Of a DNA stretch of 64,000 nt, positions 56,529-64,000 are shown piece by piece. Location of the stretch: positions 1,409,927 through 1,473,926 of the forward strand of contig NZ_JACVQC010000001.1 in the NCBI RefSeq assembly GCF_018881505.1. The letters are read 5' to 3'. This stretch comes from Polynucleobacter sp. UK-Mo-2m-Kol15. GTDB lineage: Bacteria > Pseudomonadota > Gammaproteobacteria > Burkholderiales > Burkholderiaceae. The first letter of the stretch is position 1. Each line of letters starts with the position of its first letter. The position numbers were made by a program, and so were the translations under genes. The notes beneath the pieces are model-generated. The model searched no databases. It was not told the origin of the DNA and saw only the letters and a list, made by a program, of their open reading frames with translations.

Positions 56529-56714
56529 ATGAAGAAGTCACTCGCACTAGTAGCAATGTTGGCAATTGCTTTGGCCGCTTGCGGTAAAAAAGAAGAAGCA
56601 AAACCTGTAGAAGCTGCCCCTGCTGCTGCTCCTGCTGCTCCTGCTGCCCCAGCTGCTGATGCTCCTGCTGCCCCAGCTGCTCCAGCTGCTCCAGCTGCTG
56701 ATGCTAAGAAGTAA
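56529..56714 (+). CDS. Small Ala/Pro-rich lipoprotein
   Basis: A 61-residue precursor. The signal peptide MKKSLALVAMLAIALAAC ends in a lipobox (LAAC, Cys 18). The mature part is charged (GKKEEAKP), then low-complexity AP/AAPA repeats to the terminal DAKK. It resembles Lpp-like or entericidin-style small lipoproteins; a structural envelope role is possible. A strong leader (AAGAGGAAA) and strong terminator suggest high expression. Confidence 0.8.
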   Translation: MKKSLALVAMLAIALAACGKKEEAKPVEAAPAAAPAAPAAPAADAPAAPAAPAAPAADAKK

Positions 56715-56730
56715 TCTTCTTCTTGGAGAA

Positions 56731-56757
56731 AAAAAGCCGCTTTTCAGCGGCTTTTTT
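56731..56757 (+). terminator. Terminator of the small lipoprotein gene
   Basis: An 11-base stem AAAAAGCCGCT / AGCGGCTTTTT with loop of four, ending in T-run. The convergent bamC is 30 bases further on, so it can serve both. Confidence 0.9.
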
Positions 56758-56786
56758 ATCGTCTCGATTTTTTGAAGCCGAAGACC

Positions 56787-57935
56787 CTATCGAGACATTT
56801 GCTCGGTAAGCAGGGTTAATAGCTGAAGGCCAGCTGCAGTATTTTCTGGCCTACCATCCGCATCCTGAACATACACTCTTGAAGAATTATCTCCAGTCGA
56901 CTTCACTACCACGCGATATTTTTTTGCCTTTAGACTGGAATCATCCTTGCTACTAAAGAGATTGGAGAAGAATCCCTTTGTATCCCCTAAATCCTTAGGA
57001 TTGACGTAACGAACATAGTAGATACCGTTAGCGCGGTTACGATCTTCAACCGTAAAGTTGGAACGATCTAAAGCCAGTCCTGTATCACGCCAAGCTCGGT
57101 CAAAACCTACTACCATTTCAATAAACGCAGTATTGACACCCTCTTGGACCAATTTTGCTTTTGCCGTCTTGGTAGGCAAAGGTGCCGCTACTTGAGCTTT
57201 AGCCATCTCCTGAGTCATACCTAAACGCTCCATCAAGCGAGCTAAGAATACAGCCTCCAGATCAGGGTCATTTGGACGAGAGGTCCAAATGGTAGAAATG
57301 CAAGCGCCAGTAGTATCAGTGGTACATTTTTCAAGCGCACCACGCTGAGTAATATAAATCTCAGTTTCATTTGGATTGCTAACCTCAAGGCGTGTCTTAT
57401 ATTTATCACGCTCACCAGTGTCATAAATTGAATTTAAGGCACCGCCAATAATATTGCGGATAAAATCTTGCTGAATCTTGGCACGATTCTCTGCCCAATC
57501 TGTCTCCATGATGCCGGTAGATGGTGAATCAATAACCAGCAAGAAACCGTTCTCTTGCCAAAAATCCTTAACTTGAGGGTAGAGTTCCACGGCAGGCTTT
57601 TCAACCACCAACCATCGACGCTCTCCGTCTCGAGCAATACGCATCCCTGGGATTCCAGTCATCACGTTCTTACGAGATTGAACGGATTTTTTTACTGCGG
57701 CATTGTACTCGGACATAGTGGCTGAGCCGTCCTGAACAATATAGCGACGATCCGCTTGTGAAGCTATGAGATCTGGAGGTAGAGATAGGTTGGGTCCACG
57801 TACCGCACCGGCAGACCTATAATCCACAGTGTCGTTAGTTGTAACAGATTTACAGCCAACTAAGATAAAGCCTGTTAACGAGAGGATAAGAAGAGTTGCG
57901 CAATAATGCCGCAGGGTTTGTATCAAATTCATCAT
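56787..57935 (-). CDS. bamC: Outer membrane protein assembly factor
   Basis: A 382-residue lipoprotein. The lipobox is LVGC (Cys about 28), then the unstructured [13 protein letters not shown] segment and two helix-grip domains (about 110-200 and 280-380; the second with [13 protein letters not shown]). BamC is a subunit of the BAM complex. It overlaps dapA by 4 bases, as in the classical dapA-nlpB operon. Confidence 0.87.
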   Translation of the reverse strand: MMNLIQTLRHYCATLLILSLTGFILVGCKSVTTNDTVDYRSAGAVRGPNLSLPPDLIASQADRRYIVQDGSATMSEYNAAVKKSVQSRKNVMTGIPGMRIARDGERRWLVVEKPAVELYPQVKDFWQENGFLLVIDSPSTGIMETDWAENRAKIQQDFIRNIIGGALNSIYDTGERDKYKTRLEVSNPNETEIYITQRGALEKCTTDTTGACISTIWTSRPNDPDLEAVFLARLMERLGMTQEMAKAQVAAPLPTKTAKAKLVQEGVNTAFIEMVVGFDRAWRDTGLALDRSNFTVEDRNRANGIYYVRYVNPKDLGDTKGFFSNLFSSKDDSSLKAKKYRVVVKSTGDNSSRVYVQDADGRPENTAAGLQLLTLLTEQMSR

Positions 57936-58855
57936 AGTAAGCCAGCCTGTTTCATTGCAGCCTTCAAAGATTCGCGCAAGCCATCGCTCAAAGGGGTTAA
58001 AGGCAGACGAATTCCAGCTGTAATTTTGCCCATTTCATGCAAAGCCCACTTAACAGGAATCGGATTTGCCTCAGTAAACATGGCCTTATGAACAGCCAGT
58101 AGTTGATATTGAATCTCACGAGTCTTGACTACATCATCAGACATGGCAGCCCGACATAGTTCATGCATCAAACGTGGTGCAATATTCGCAGTTACAGAAA
58201 TATTACCCTTACCACCCATGAGCATCAACATTGCAGCACTGAGATCATCACCAGAAAATACTGAAAAATTTTCATGTCCTGCACGCTTGAGATCCGTCAG
58301 CAACAAGGTACCACGCTCAATGCTACCAGTAGCATCTTTAATACCAATGATGCCCGGGATGGCTGCGAGACGAACAGTTGTCTCACCAGCAAGATCGGCA
58401 ACAGTTCTTCCGGGAACGTTATAAAGAATTAAGGGGAGATCAACCGACTCAGCAATTTTCTTAAAGTGGGCGTACATCCCCTCTTGTGTAGGCTTGTTGT
58501 AATAAGGGACTACCTGAAGGCTAGCATCAGCACCAACGGACTTAGCAAAATTGGTTAACTCGATTGCCTCTGTCGTTGAATTACCACCAGTGCCGGCGAT
58601 TACTGGAATACGTCCAGCAATGTGATCAACCGTCGCTTTGATGAGCTCACAGTGCTCCTCCACAGATACTGTAGGAGACTCGCCGCTAGTACCAACAATA
58701 ACAATGCCATCAGAACCTTCAGCAACATGCCAATCCAACAAGGAGCGTAAGGCTGGGAAATCAAGACTTCCATCCTCGAACATCGGCGTCACAATGGCAG
58801 GCATGCTGCCAGCAATAGGCTTTTTACTAGCTTGGAATTGTGGTGTATTAATCAC
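57932..58855 (-). CDS. dapA: 4-hydroxy-tetrahydrodipicolinate synthase
   Basis: About 307 residues, TIM barrel. The active Tyr is in [14 protein letters not shown], the Schiff-base Lys in GIKDATGS. It condenses pyruvate and aspartate semialdehyde for lysine and peptidoglycan. The start is uncertain: a TTG at 58891 lies inside the previous gene, and the GTG at 58855 (VINTPQF) is preferred. It precedes bamC. Confidence 0.92.
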   Translation of the reverse strand: MINTPQFQASKKPIAGSMPAIVTPMFEDGSLDFPALRSLLDWHVAEGSDGIVIVGTSGESPTVSVEEHCELIKATVDHIAGRIPVIAGTGGNSTTEAIELTNFAKSVGADASLQVVPYYNKPTQEGMYAHFKKIAESVDLPLILYNVPGRTVADLAGETTVRLAAIPGIIGIKDATGSIERGTLLLTDLKRAGHENFSVFSGDDLSAAMLMLMGGKGNISVTANIAPRLMHELCRAAMSDDVVKTREIQYQLLAVHKAMFTEANPIPVKWALHEMGKITAGIRLPLTPLSDGLRESLKAAMKQAGLL

Positions 58856-58880
58856 TGAATGTATCTGAATTATCTGAATG

Positions 58881-59444
58881 TTAACGTCCAAATTGTAACG
58901 GAATGCACCCTTTTAAATGACCTTTTACTGCACATATTCGCTGAACCATGGCTGGTTTAGGTTGCTCCTGGTAAATATCCTCATAGGCAATCACCCTTAA
59001 ACTCGCCCGCCTCGCTAAAGCAAGCAATTCCCCAGGCTTAAGCAAGAAATCGGAGTTTGAGGGCTTGCCAAATTCGGCATTGCCATCGGCAAAGGTTTCG
59101 TAGATTAAAACGCCACCCTCAATCAGCATTTTGGGTAATTCATCTAAAAAAGGACGGTATAGGTAATTGGTCACCACAATTGCTGAAAACTGCTGACCCA
59201 AGAGAGGCCAATCCGCACCCTCAAGATCTAATTTTTGAATCTGAAGCGATTTGTTTTTCAGCAATTCAATTGCGGAGATATCCTGATCAACAGCTAAAAC
59301 AGTGTGCCCCAGAGATAGCAGTAAAGCTGCATGTCTGCCGGCACCACATGCAAGATCCAATACCAAACCCTGTTTTGGTATTGCCAAGGCAAAATGCCTC
59401 ACCCAAGGTGAGGCATTGAGAATTGCACCATGCATTTCAGTCAC
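58881..59444 (-). CDS. Class I SAM-dependent methyltransferase
   Basis: A 187-residue protein. The SAM motif [19 protein letters not shown] (about 29-47) and the following Asp (AVDQD) are clear; the rest is a small seven-strand fold. The start is a GTG at 59444 or an ATG at 59435. No substrate can be named. It sits between trpS and dapA on the same strand. Confidence 0.82.
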   Translation of the reverse strand: MTEMHGAILNASPWVRHFALAIPKQGLVLDLACGAGRHAALLLSLGHTVLAVDQDISAIELLKNKSLQIQKLDLEGADWPLLGQQFSAIVVTNYLYRPFLDELPKMLIEGGVLIYETFADGNAEFGKPSNSDFLLKPGELLALARRASLRVIAYEDIYQEQPKPAMVQRICAVKGHLKGCIPLQFGR

Positions 59445-59449
59445 AAGGC

Positions 59450-60652
59450 TTAGTCGTACGCTAAGCCCATAGATTCACGGACCTCGCGCATCGTTTCTTG
59501 GGCAACCTTACGAGCCTTATCAGAGCCATCCGCAATGATCGAACGCAACAAGCTAGGATCATCCAAGTATTTCTGGGCACGTTCAAACATGGGCTGTTGT
59601 TCAGAAAGGATGGCATCAATCACAGGCTGTTTACACTCCAAACAGCCTATACCAGCTGACTGACATTCTTTTTGTACCCAGGCCTTGATATCTTCATTTG
59701 AATATACCGTATGAAGTTGCCATACAGGGCAGCGCGCAGGGTCGCCTGGATCAGTCCTGCGCACCCGCGCAGGATCAGTTGGCATCGTACGAATTGAGCG
59801 AATGACTTCTTCAGGCTTTTCACGAATACTAATAGTATTACCGTAAGACTTTGACATCTTCTGCCCATCAATACCTGGCATACGTGACGCAGTCGTTAAC
59901 AAAGCCTGTGGCTCTGGCAGAATAATTTTGCGAGCGCCCTCCAAGAAGCCAAATAATCGTTCGCGATCTGCCATCGAGAGACTTTGTGCCTCTTGTAATA
60001 ATGCTTTAGCTTGCTCTAGAGCCTCATCATCACCACGCTCCTGAAAAGCGACGCGCAGCTCGGCGTACATCTTCGCACGCTTACTACCTAGCTTCTTAAC
60101 AGCCTCTAGCGCCTTCTCTTCAAAACCAGGTTCACGCCCATAGAGATAATTAAAACGTCGCGCCACTTCACGTGTCATCTCTACGTGAGGCACCTGATCT
60201 TCACCAACCGGTACAAATTGCGCACGATACATCAGAATGTCGGCAGCCTGTAGCAACGGGTAGCCTAAGAAACCATAGGTTTGCAAATCCTTTTCTTTGA
60301 GTTTTTCAATTTGGTCTTTATAGGTTGGAACGCGCTCCAGCCAGCCCAAAGGAGTTCCCATAGAAAGCAACAAGAAAAGTTCTGCATGCTCAGGTACTTT
60401 GCTCTGAATAAATAAAGTAGCTTGGTTTGGATCAACACCGCAAGCTAACCAGTCAATCACCATATCCCATACAGATTGCTCAATCACATCCGGGGTTTCG
60501 TAGTGGGTTGTTAAGGCATGCCAGTCTGCAACAAAAAAGTAACAAGGGTACTCAGACTGCAAGCGAACCCAGTTCTTTAAAACGCCATGGTAATGGCCGA
60601 GGTGCAAGCTACCTGTTGGTCGCATGCCAGAGAGAACGCGTTCTGCAAACAT
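59450..60652 (-). CDS. trpS: Tryptophanyl-tRNA synthetase with Fe-S-type Cys motif
   Basis: A 400-residue class I synthetase. HIGH is HLGHYHGV; KMSKS is GQKMSKSYGN (about 265). Extra Cys at 308, 330, 337 and 340 give CX21CX6CX2C, close to the Cys motif that binds a [4Fe-4S] cluster in some TrpRS such as the Thermotoga enzyme. It is longer than E. coli TrpRS (334). The first gene of a run trpS-methyltransferase-dapA-bamC on the minus strand. Confidence 0.93.
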   Translation of the reverse strand: MFAERVLSGMRPTGSLHLGHYHGVLKNWVRLQSEYPCYFFVADWHALTTHYETPDVIEQSVWDMVIDWLACGVDPNQATLFIQSKVPEHAELFLLLSMGTPLGWLERVPTYKDQIEKLKEKDLQTYGFLGYPLLQAADILMYRAQFVPVGEDQVPHVEMTREVARRFNYLYGREPGFEEKALEAVKKLGSKRAKMYAELRVAFQERGDDEALEQAKALLQEAQSLSMADRERLFGFLEGARKIILPEPQALLTTASRMPGIDGQKMSKSYGNTISIREKPEEVIRSIRTMPTDPARVRRTDPGDPARCPVWQLHTVYSNEDIKAWVQKECQSAGIGCLECKQPVIDAILSEQQPMFERAQKYLDDPSLLRSIIADGSDKARKVAQETMREVRESMGLAYD

Positions 60653-60705
60653 CTTGATCTTTACTCTTTAGGGGTAATTAAAAATGGTTAAGTATTGAAG
60701 GGGAT

Positions 60706-61554
60706 TTAATGAAATAGCGACCATACTGGAGTTAAGTGATCTGGTAAGTGGGGCAAGGTTCCGAGGTCAATAAAGCTTTCCTCTGGATCATGAAAATCCG
60801 ACCCTCGAGAAGCTAAAAATCCATAATGCTGGGCAATCTTGCCATAAGTTTGATATTGATTCGGGCTATGGCTACCAGTAATGACCTCAATAGCTATGCC
60901 GCCAATTTCTTTGAAGTGCTTATAAAGCTCATCCATCTGCATAGCATTGAGCTTATAGCGGCCGGGGTGTGCAATTACTGCGGCGCCACCTGCTTCCTTG
61001 ATCCAGGCAACAGCATCATCTAATGTAGCCCAAAGGTGAGGAACATAACCAGGCTTATCTTCAACTAAATAGTTTTTAAAGACCTGATCGGTGTCGCGAC
61101 ATACGCCCTGCTCCACCAAGAAACGTGCGAAGTGTGTTCGAGAAATCAATTCGTGATTACCGGCAAAGTGCAATGCACCTTCATAGGCACCAGGTATACC
61201 AACCTTCAACAATTGTTCAGCCATCTGCATAGCGCGATTGCCGCGACCTTCACGAGTACGACGTAGACCCTCCAGAATTCCAGCATGGGCTGCATCAATT
61301 CCTAAACCAACGATATGAATGGTCTGACCCATCCAGGTTACAGAAATCTCGACTCCGGAAAGGTAATCCATGCCAAGCGAACTTGCCGCAGCACGAGCCC
61401 TTACTTGTCCACCCAATTCATCATGATCTGTTAAAGCCCAGAGATGGACTCCATTAGCGTAGGCACGTTCAGCCAACTGCTCAGGCGTGAGCGTTCCATC
61501 CGAAACAACGGAATGGCAGTGTAAATCTGCATTGAGGCTGGAATTGCTAGTCAT
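60706..61554 (-). CDS. rnm: PHP-domain phosphoesterase (RNase AM / nucleoside bisphosphate phosphatase)
   Basis: A 282-residue protein. Metal motifs LHCHSVVSDG (about 11-20), LTDHDELGG and the C-terminal SRGSDFHDP are all intact. This group (YciV/TrpH) removes 5' nucleotides from short RNAs and phosphate from 3',5'-nucleoside bisphosphates. The gene is beside trpS, as in other proteobacteria. Confidence 0.88.
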   Translation of the reverse strand: MTSNSSLNADLHCHSVVSDGTLTPEQLAERAYANGVHLWALTDHDELGGQVRARAAASSLGMDYLSGVEISVTWMGQTIHIVGLGIDAAHAGILEGLRRTREGRGNRAMQMAEQLLKVGIPGAYEGALHFAGNHELISRTHFARFLVEQGVCRDTDQVFKNYLVEDKPGYVPHLWATLDDAVAWIKEAGGAAVIAHPGRYKLNAMQMDELYKHFKEIGGIAIEVITGSHSPNQYQTYGKIAQHYGFLASRGSDFHDPEESFIDLGTLPHLPDHLTPVWSLFH

Positions 61555-61563
61555 GAGCCTATT

Positions 61564-62667
61564 TTAGGTCAAGCTGGTATCAATTACCCGGCGAGGTGCA
61601 TCTAGATAATCTCGAGACTGCATCTCAATTAAGCGAGAAACCGTTCTGGAGAACTCACTCGTAATCTGCCCCTCAGTGTATAAATCTACTGCCGGGACCT
61701 CTGCAGAGATGATTAACTTGATTTTATGGTCATATAAGACGTCAATTAGCCAAATAAAACGACGAGCCTCATTGGTCATTCTAGGGGGCATATAAGGCAC
61801 CCCAGACAAAATCACGGTGTGAAACAGGTTTGCAATCTCTAAATAGTCATTTTGGGACCTTGGGCCACAGCATAGAGTTTGAAAGTCAAACCATACTACC
61901 CCCTCAGCCATATGCAGAGGTCTTAATTCACGGGATTCAATACGAAGAACTGGGCGAACCGTTTCTTTTTGATTGCCAATCAAAGTTTGGAACATCTGCA
62001 TCAATACGGTATGAGTTGCTGCATTAACTGGAGTCAGGTATGCCTCAACTTGAGCCATCTGCACCCGACGATAGTCATTACCAGCATCGACATTCATGAC
62101 ATCGAGCTGCTCCTCTAATAGCTTAATGGCTGGTAATAAACGATCGCGATGCAAGCCATTTGGATAAAGCTGGCTCGGTTGATAGTTAGAGGTCATTACA
62201 AACTGGACACGATCTTCAAAAAGTGCGCTCAGCAAGCGGTACAAAATCATTGCGTCGGCAATATCATTGATATGAAACTCGTCAAAACAGATGAGTCGGT
62301 ATCTATTGGCAATTCTTTTTGCCAGCTCATCGAGTGGATCAGCCATGCCAGAGAGTTCATGAAGCTCACGATGCACCTCACGCATAAACTCATGAAAATG
62401 AATTCTGATCTTTTTCTCAAGGGGAGAGGCGGCAAAAAAGACATCCATTAAAAAGGATTTTCCGCGGCCTACTCCTCCCCATAAATAGACGCCTCGTGGG
62501 AGTTTTGGTTTAAAGAGTTTCTTTTTTAAGCCGTTGCTGCGGATTTCTTTATAAGCAACCCACTCATCTTCACAGCGCTGCAAGCGCTCAATAGCAGCGA
62601 GCTGCGCGGGATCACTATGATACCCACGCGCTTTTAACTCTTGATGGTAATACTCTAATGCTTTCAA
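61564..62667 (-). CDS. zapE: Cell division ATPase, AFG1-like
   Basis: A 367-residue ATPase. The Walker A GGVGRGKSFLMDVFF (about 63-77) and Walker B FDEFHINDIADAM are intact. The ATPase assembles with FtsZ at the septum late in division. The TTG start at 62667 follows the lpdA stop directly (ATG TAA TTG), which suits translational coupling; no ribosome binding site is seen. Confidence 0.9.
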   Translation of the reverse strand: MKALEYYHQELKARGYHSDPAQLAAIERLQRCEDEWVAYKEIRSNGLKKKLFKPKLPRGVYLWGGVGRGKSFLMDVFFAASPLEKKIRIHFHEFMREVHRELHELSGMADPLDELAKRIANRYRLICFDEFHINDIADAMILYRLLSALFEDRVQFVMTSNYQPSQLYPNGLHRDRLLPAIKLLEEQLDVMNVDAGNDYRRVQMAQVEAYLTPVNAATHTVLMQMFQTLIGNQKETVRPVLRIESRELRPLHMAEGVVWFDFQTLCCGPRSQNDYLEIANLFHTVILSGVPYMPPRMTNEARRFIWLIDVLYDHKIKLIISAEVPAVDLYTEGQITSEFSRTVSRLIEMQSRDYLDAPRRVIDTSLT

Positions 62668-64000
62668 TTACATGTTTAATGCACGTTTATCAGTCGCTAA
62701 TGCCGCCTCGCGAACCACTTCCGATAGACTTGGATGTGGATGACAGATACGAGCAATATCTTCAGCTGCTGCTTTAAATTCCATTGCTACTGCCGCTTCA
62801 GCAATTAAATCAGAAGCATTTGGTCCAATGATGTGAACACCTAAGATTTCATCAGTTTTTTCATCAGCCAATACTTTGACAAAGCCGTCAGCTCGATCCA
62901 TGCCTAATGCACGCCCATTAGCAGCAAATGGGAACTGGCCTGCTTTAAAGGCAATGCCAGCCTGCTTTAGCTGTTCTTCAGTTTTACCAACCCAAGCAAT
63001 TTCTGGGTCGGTGTAAATCACCCAAGGAATACAGTTGTAATCAATATGTGGCTTTTGGCCAGCGATAATTTCAGCAACAAGCACGCCTTCATCTTCGGCT
63101 TTATGAGCCAACATTGGACCACGAACAACATCACCTACTGCGTAAACACCAGGAGCGGCAGTTGCACAACTATGATCATCAATTGGAATAAAGCCACGTT
63201 CATCGACTTTGAGGCCAATCTTATCAAGACCTAATTTTTCAGTATTCGGAACACGACCAACAGAAACAATTAAACGGTCGCATTCTAACTTCTGAGCCTT
63301 GCCTTCGCTGTCGGTGTAATTAACAACAACGCCCTTCTTGTCAGCTTTAACTTCACCAATCTTGACACCCATATTAATTTTCAGGCCTTGCTTAGTGAAA
63401 ATCTTATGTGCTTCTTTGGCAACACCTTGATCACAGGCACCTAAAAAAGTTGGGAGCGCCTCAAGAATAGTAACGTCAGAGCCAACACGACGCCAAACGG
63501 AACCAAGCTCTAAGCCAATGACGCCAGCACCAATCACGCCAAGTTTCTTCGGAATGGAATCAAACTTCAAACCACCTTCGTTATCACTAATCAACTCATT
63601 ATCGACAGGAATACCAGGCAGATGACGCGCTTTAGATCCTGTAGCAATGATTACATTTTTTGATGTAACCACTTCTTTATCTTTGCCATCAATCCTGACC
63701 TGATAGCCATCAGCACCCCTGCCTTCAAATGAAGCATGGCCTTTTAGCAAAGTAATTTTATTTTTACGGAACAAGAATTGAATGCCAGCAGTCATCTTGG
63801 TCACAATCGCATCTTTACGGGCAATCATCTTGCCAGAGTCTAACTTTACCGATCCAACGGTGATGCCATGGTCTGCAACATGATGACTAATTTTCTCGAA
63901 CTCTTCAGAAGAGGCGAGTAAAGCTTTAGAAGGAATGCAACCAACGTTTAAGCAAGTTCCGCCCAAGCGTATCTCGCCCTTTGGATCGTCGTAGGCGTTA
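62668..64000 (-). CDS. lpdA: Dihydrolipoyl dehydrogenase, 5' part beyond the window
   Basis: The C-terminal about 444 residues. The redox disulfide GGTCLNVGC is near the edge, then NAD-binding GVIGAGVIGLELGSVWRRVG, and the C-terminal dimer domain with HPHPSLSEVV, whose His is the catalytic base. It is the E3 subunit of 2-oxo acid dehydrogenases. In this order before zapE it is probably that of 2-oxoglutarate dehydrogenase. The start lies past base 64000. Confidence 0.93.
   Translation of the reverse strand, partial: NAYDDPKGEIRLGGTCLNVGCIPSKALLASSEEFEKISHHVADHGITVGSVKLDSGKMIARKDAIVTKMTAGIQFLFRKNKITLLKGHASFEGRGADGYQVRIDGKDKEVVTSKNVIIATGSKARHLPGIPVDNELISDNEGGLKFDSIPKKLGVIGAGVIGLELGSVWRRVGSDVTILEALPTFLGACDQGVAKEAHKIFTKQGLKINMGVKIGEVKADKKGVVVNYTDSEGKAQKLECDRLIVSVGRVPNTEKLGLDKIGLKVDERGFIPIDDHSCATAAPGVYAVGDVVRGPMLAHKAEDEGVLVAEIIAGQKPHIDYNCIPWVIYTDPEIAWVGKTEEQLKQAGIAFKAGQFPFAANGRALGMDRADGFVKVLADEKTDEILGVHIIGPNASDLIAEAAVAMEFKAAAEDIARICHPHPSLSEVVREAALATDKRALNM

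Noticed and set aside
56600..56714. Short tandem repeat array as CRISPR-like or mobile repeat
   Set aside because: The repeats are codons for Ala and Pro inside a lipoprotein gene, without spacers.

Overview
The window reads as chromosomal DNA of a free-living betaproteobacterium of the family Burkholderiaceae with moderate GC, most likely Polynucleobacter or a close relative. The grounds are adjacent parE/parC, orphan Bug-type (TctC) solute receptors, the lpdA-zapE pair expected beside a 2-oxoglutarate dehydrogenase operon, dapA-bamC, cysS-alkA-accA-tilS, and compact AT-leaning intergenic regions. The genus is an inference from protein character and gene order; no search was run. I see no insertion sequence, prophage or CRISPR array.

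Layout. 0-6 kb: a GntR/FCD regulator, two monohaem cytochromes c, then MoxR ATPase, CoxE-like VWA protein, RidA, a MobA-like nucleotidyltransferase and an XdhC/CoxI protein. This looks like a maturation set for a molybdenum hydroxylase, but no catalytic subunit lies in the window. 6-10.4 kb: parE-parC. 10.5-14.9 kb: CoA-transferase, semialdehyde dehydrogenase, MFS carrier and a 44-residue membrane peptide. 14.9-22.4 kb: tRNA-Arg, an inverted pair of DnaA-box-like 9-mers, and a thiamine locus: a Nudix gene, a TPP riboswitch, thiC-thiO-thiS-thiG-thiE, and convergent thiD beside tRNA-Asn. 22.4-37 kb: an accessory catabolic region with three Bug receptors, two aldehyde dehydrogenases counting the earlier one, an SDR lacking the catalytic Tyr, a TPP-dependent enzyme, trhP, and a divergent cluster of two isocitrate-lyase-family lyases with LeuC/LeuD-like subunits. 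The region also carries decayed copies of gene ends and a broken porin-like gene at 37-38 kb.

38-44 kb: acyl-CoA ligase, purine salvage (nucleosidase and apt, head to head), the yqjD-yqjE-yqjK membrane trio, a Smr-domain protein, a previously uncalled 59-residue HTH/zinc protein next to a small secreted protein, a 1-Cys peroxiredoxin and tRNA-Ser. 44-64 kb is housekeeping: lysC, tilS, accA, alkA-like, cysS, a TPR lipoprotein, ppiB, lpxH, suhB, trmJ, cysE, an SlyD-like FKBP, roxA, a small lipoprotein, bamC, dapA, a methyltransferase, trpS, a PHP phosphoesterase, zapE and the 3' part of lpdA, which runs off the right edge.

The most promising leads are: (1) the LeuCD-like hydratase plus lyase cluster with its Bug receptor, which resembles the dimethylmaleate hydratase/dimethylmalate lyase step of nicotinate fermentation and may be an alkylmalate pathway; (2) the small HTH/zinc protein and secreted partner with direct repeats over the promoter; (3) the thiamine locus, with a DUF4743-type Nudix gene, a readable translational TPP switch and an N-terminally extended ThiE; (4) the orphan molybdoenzyme maturation set.
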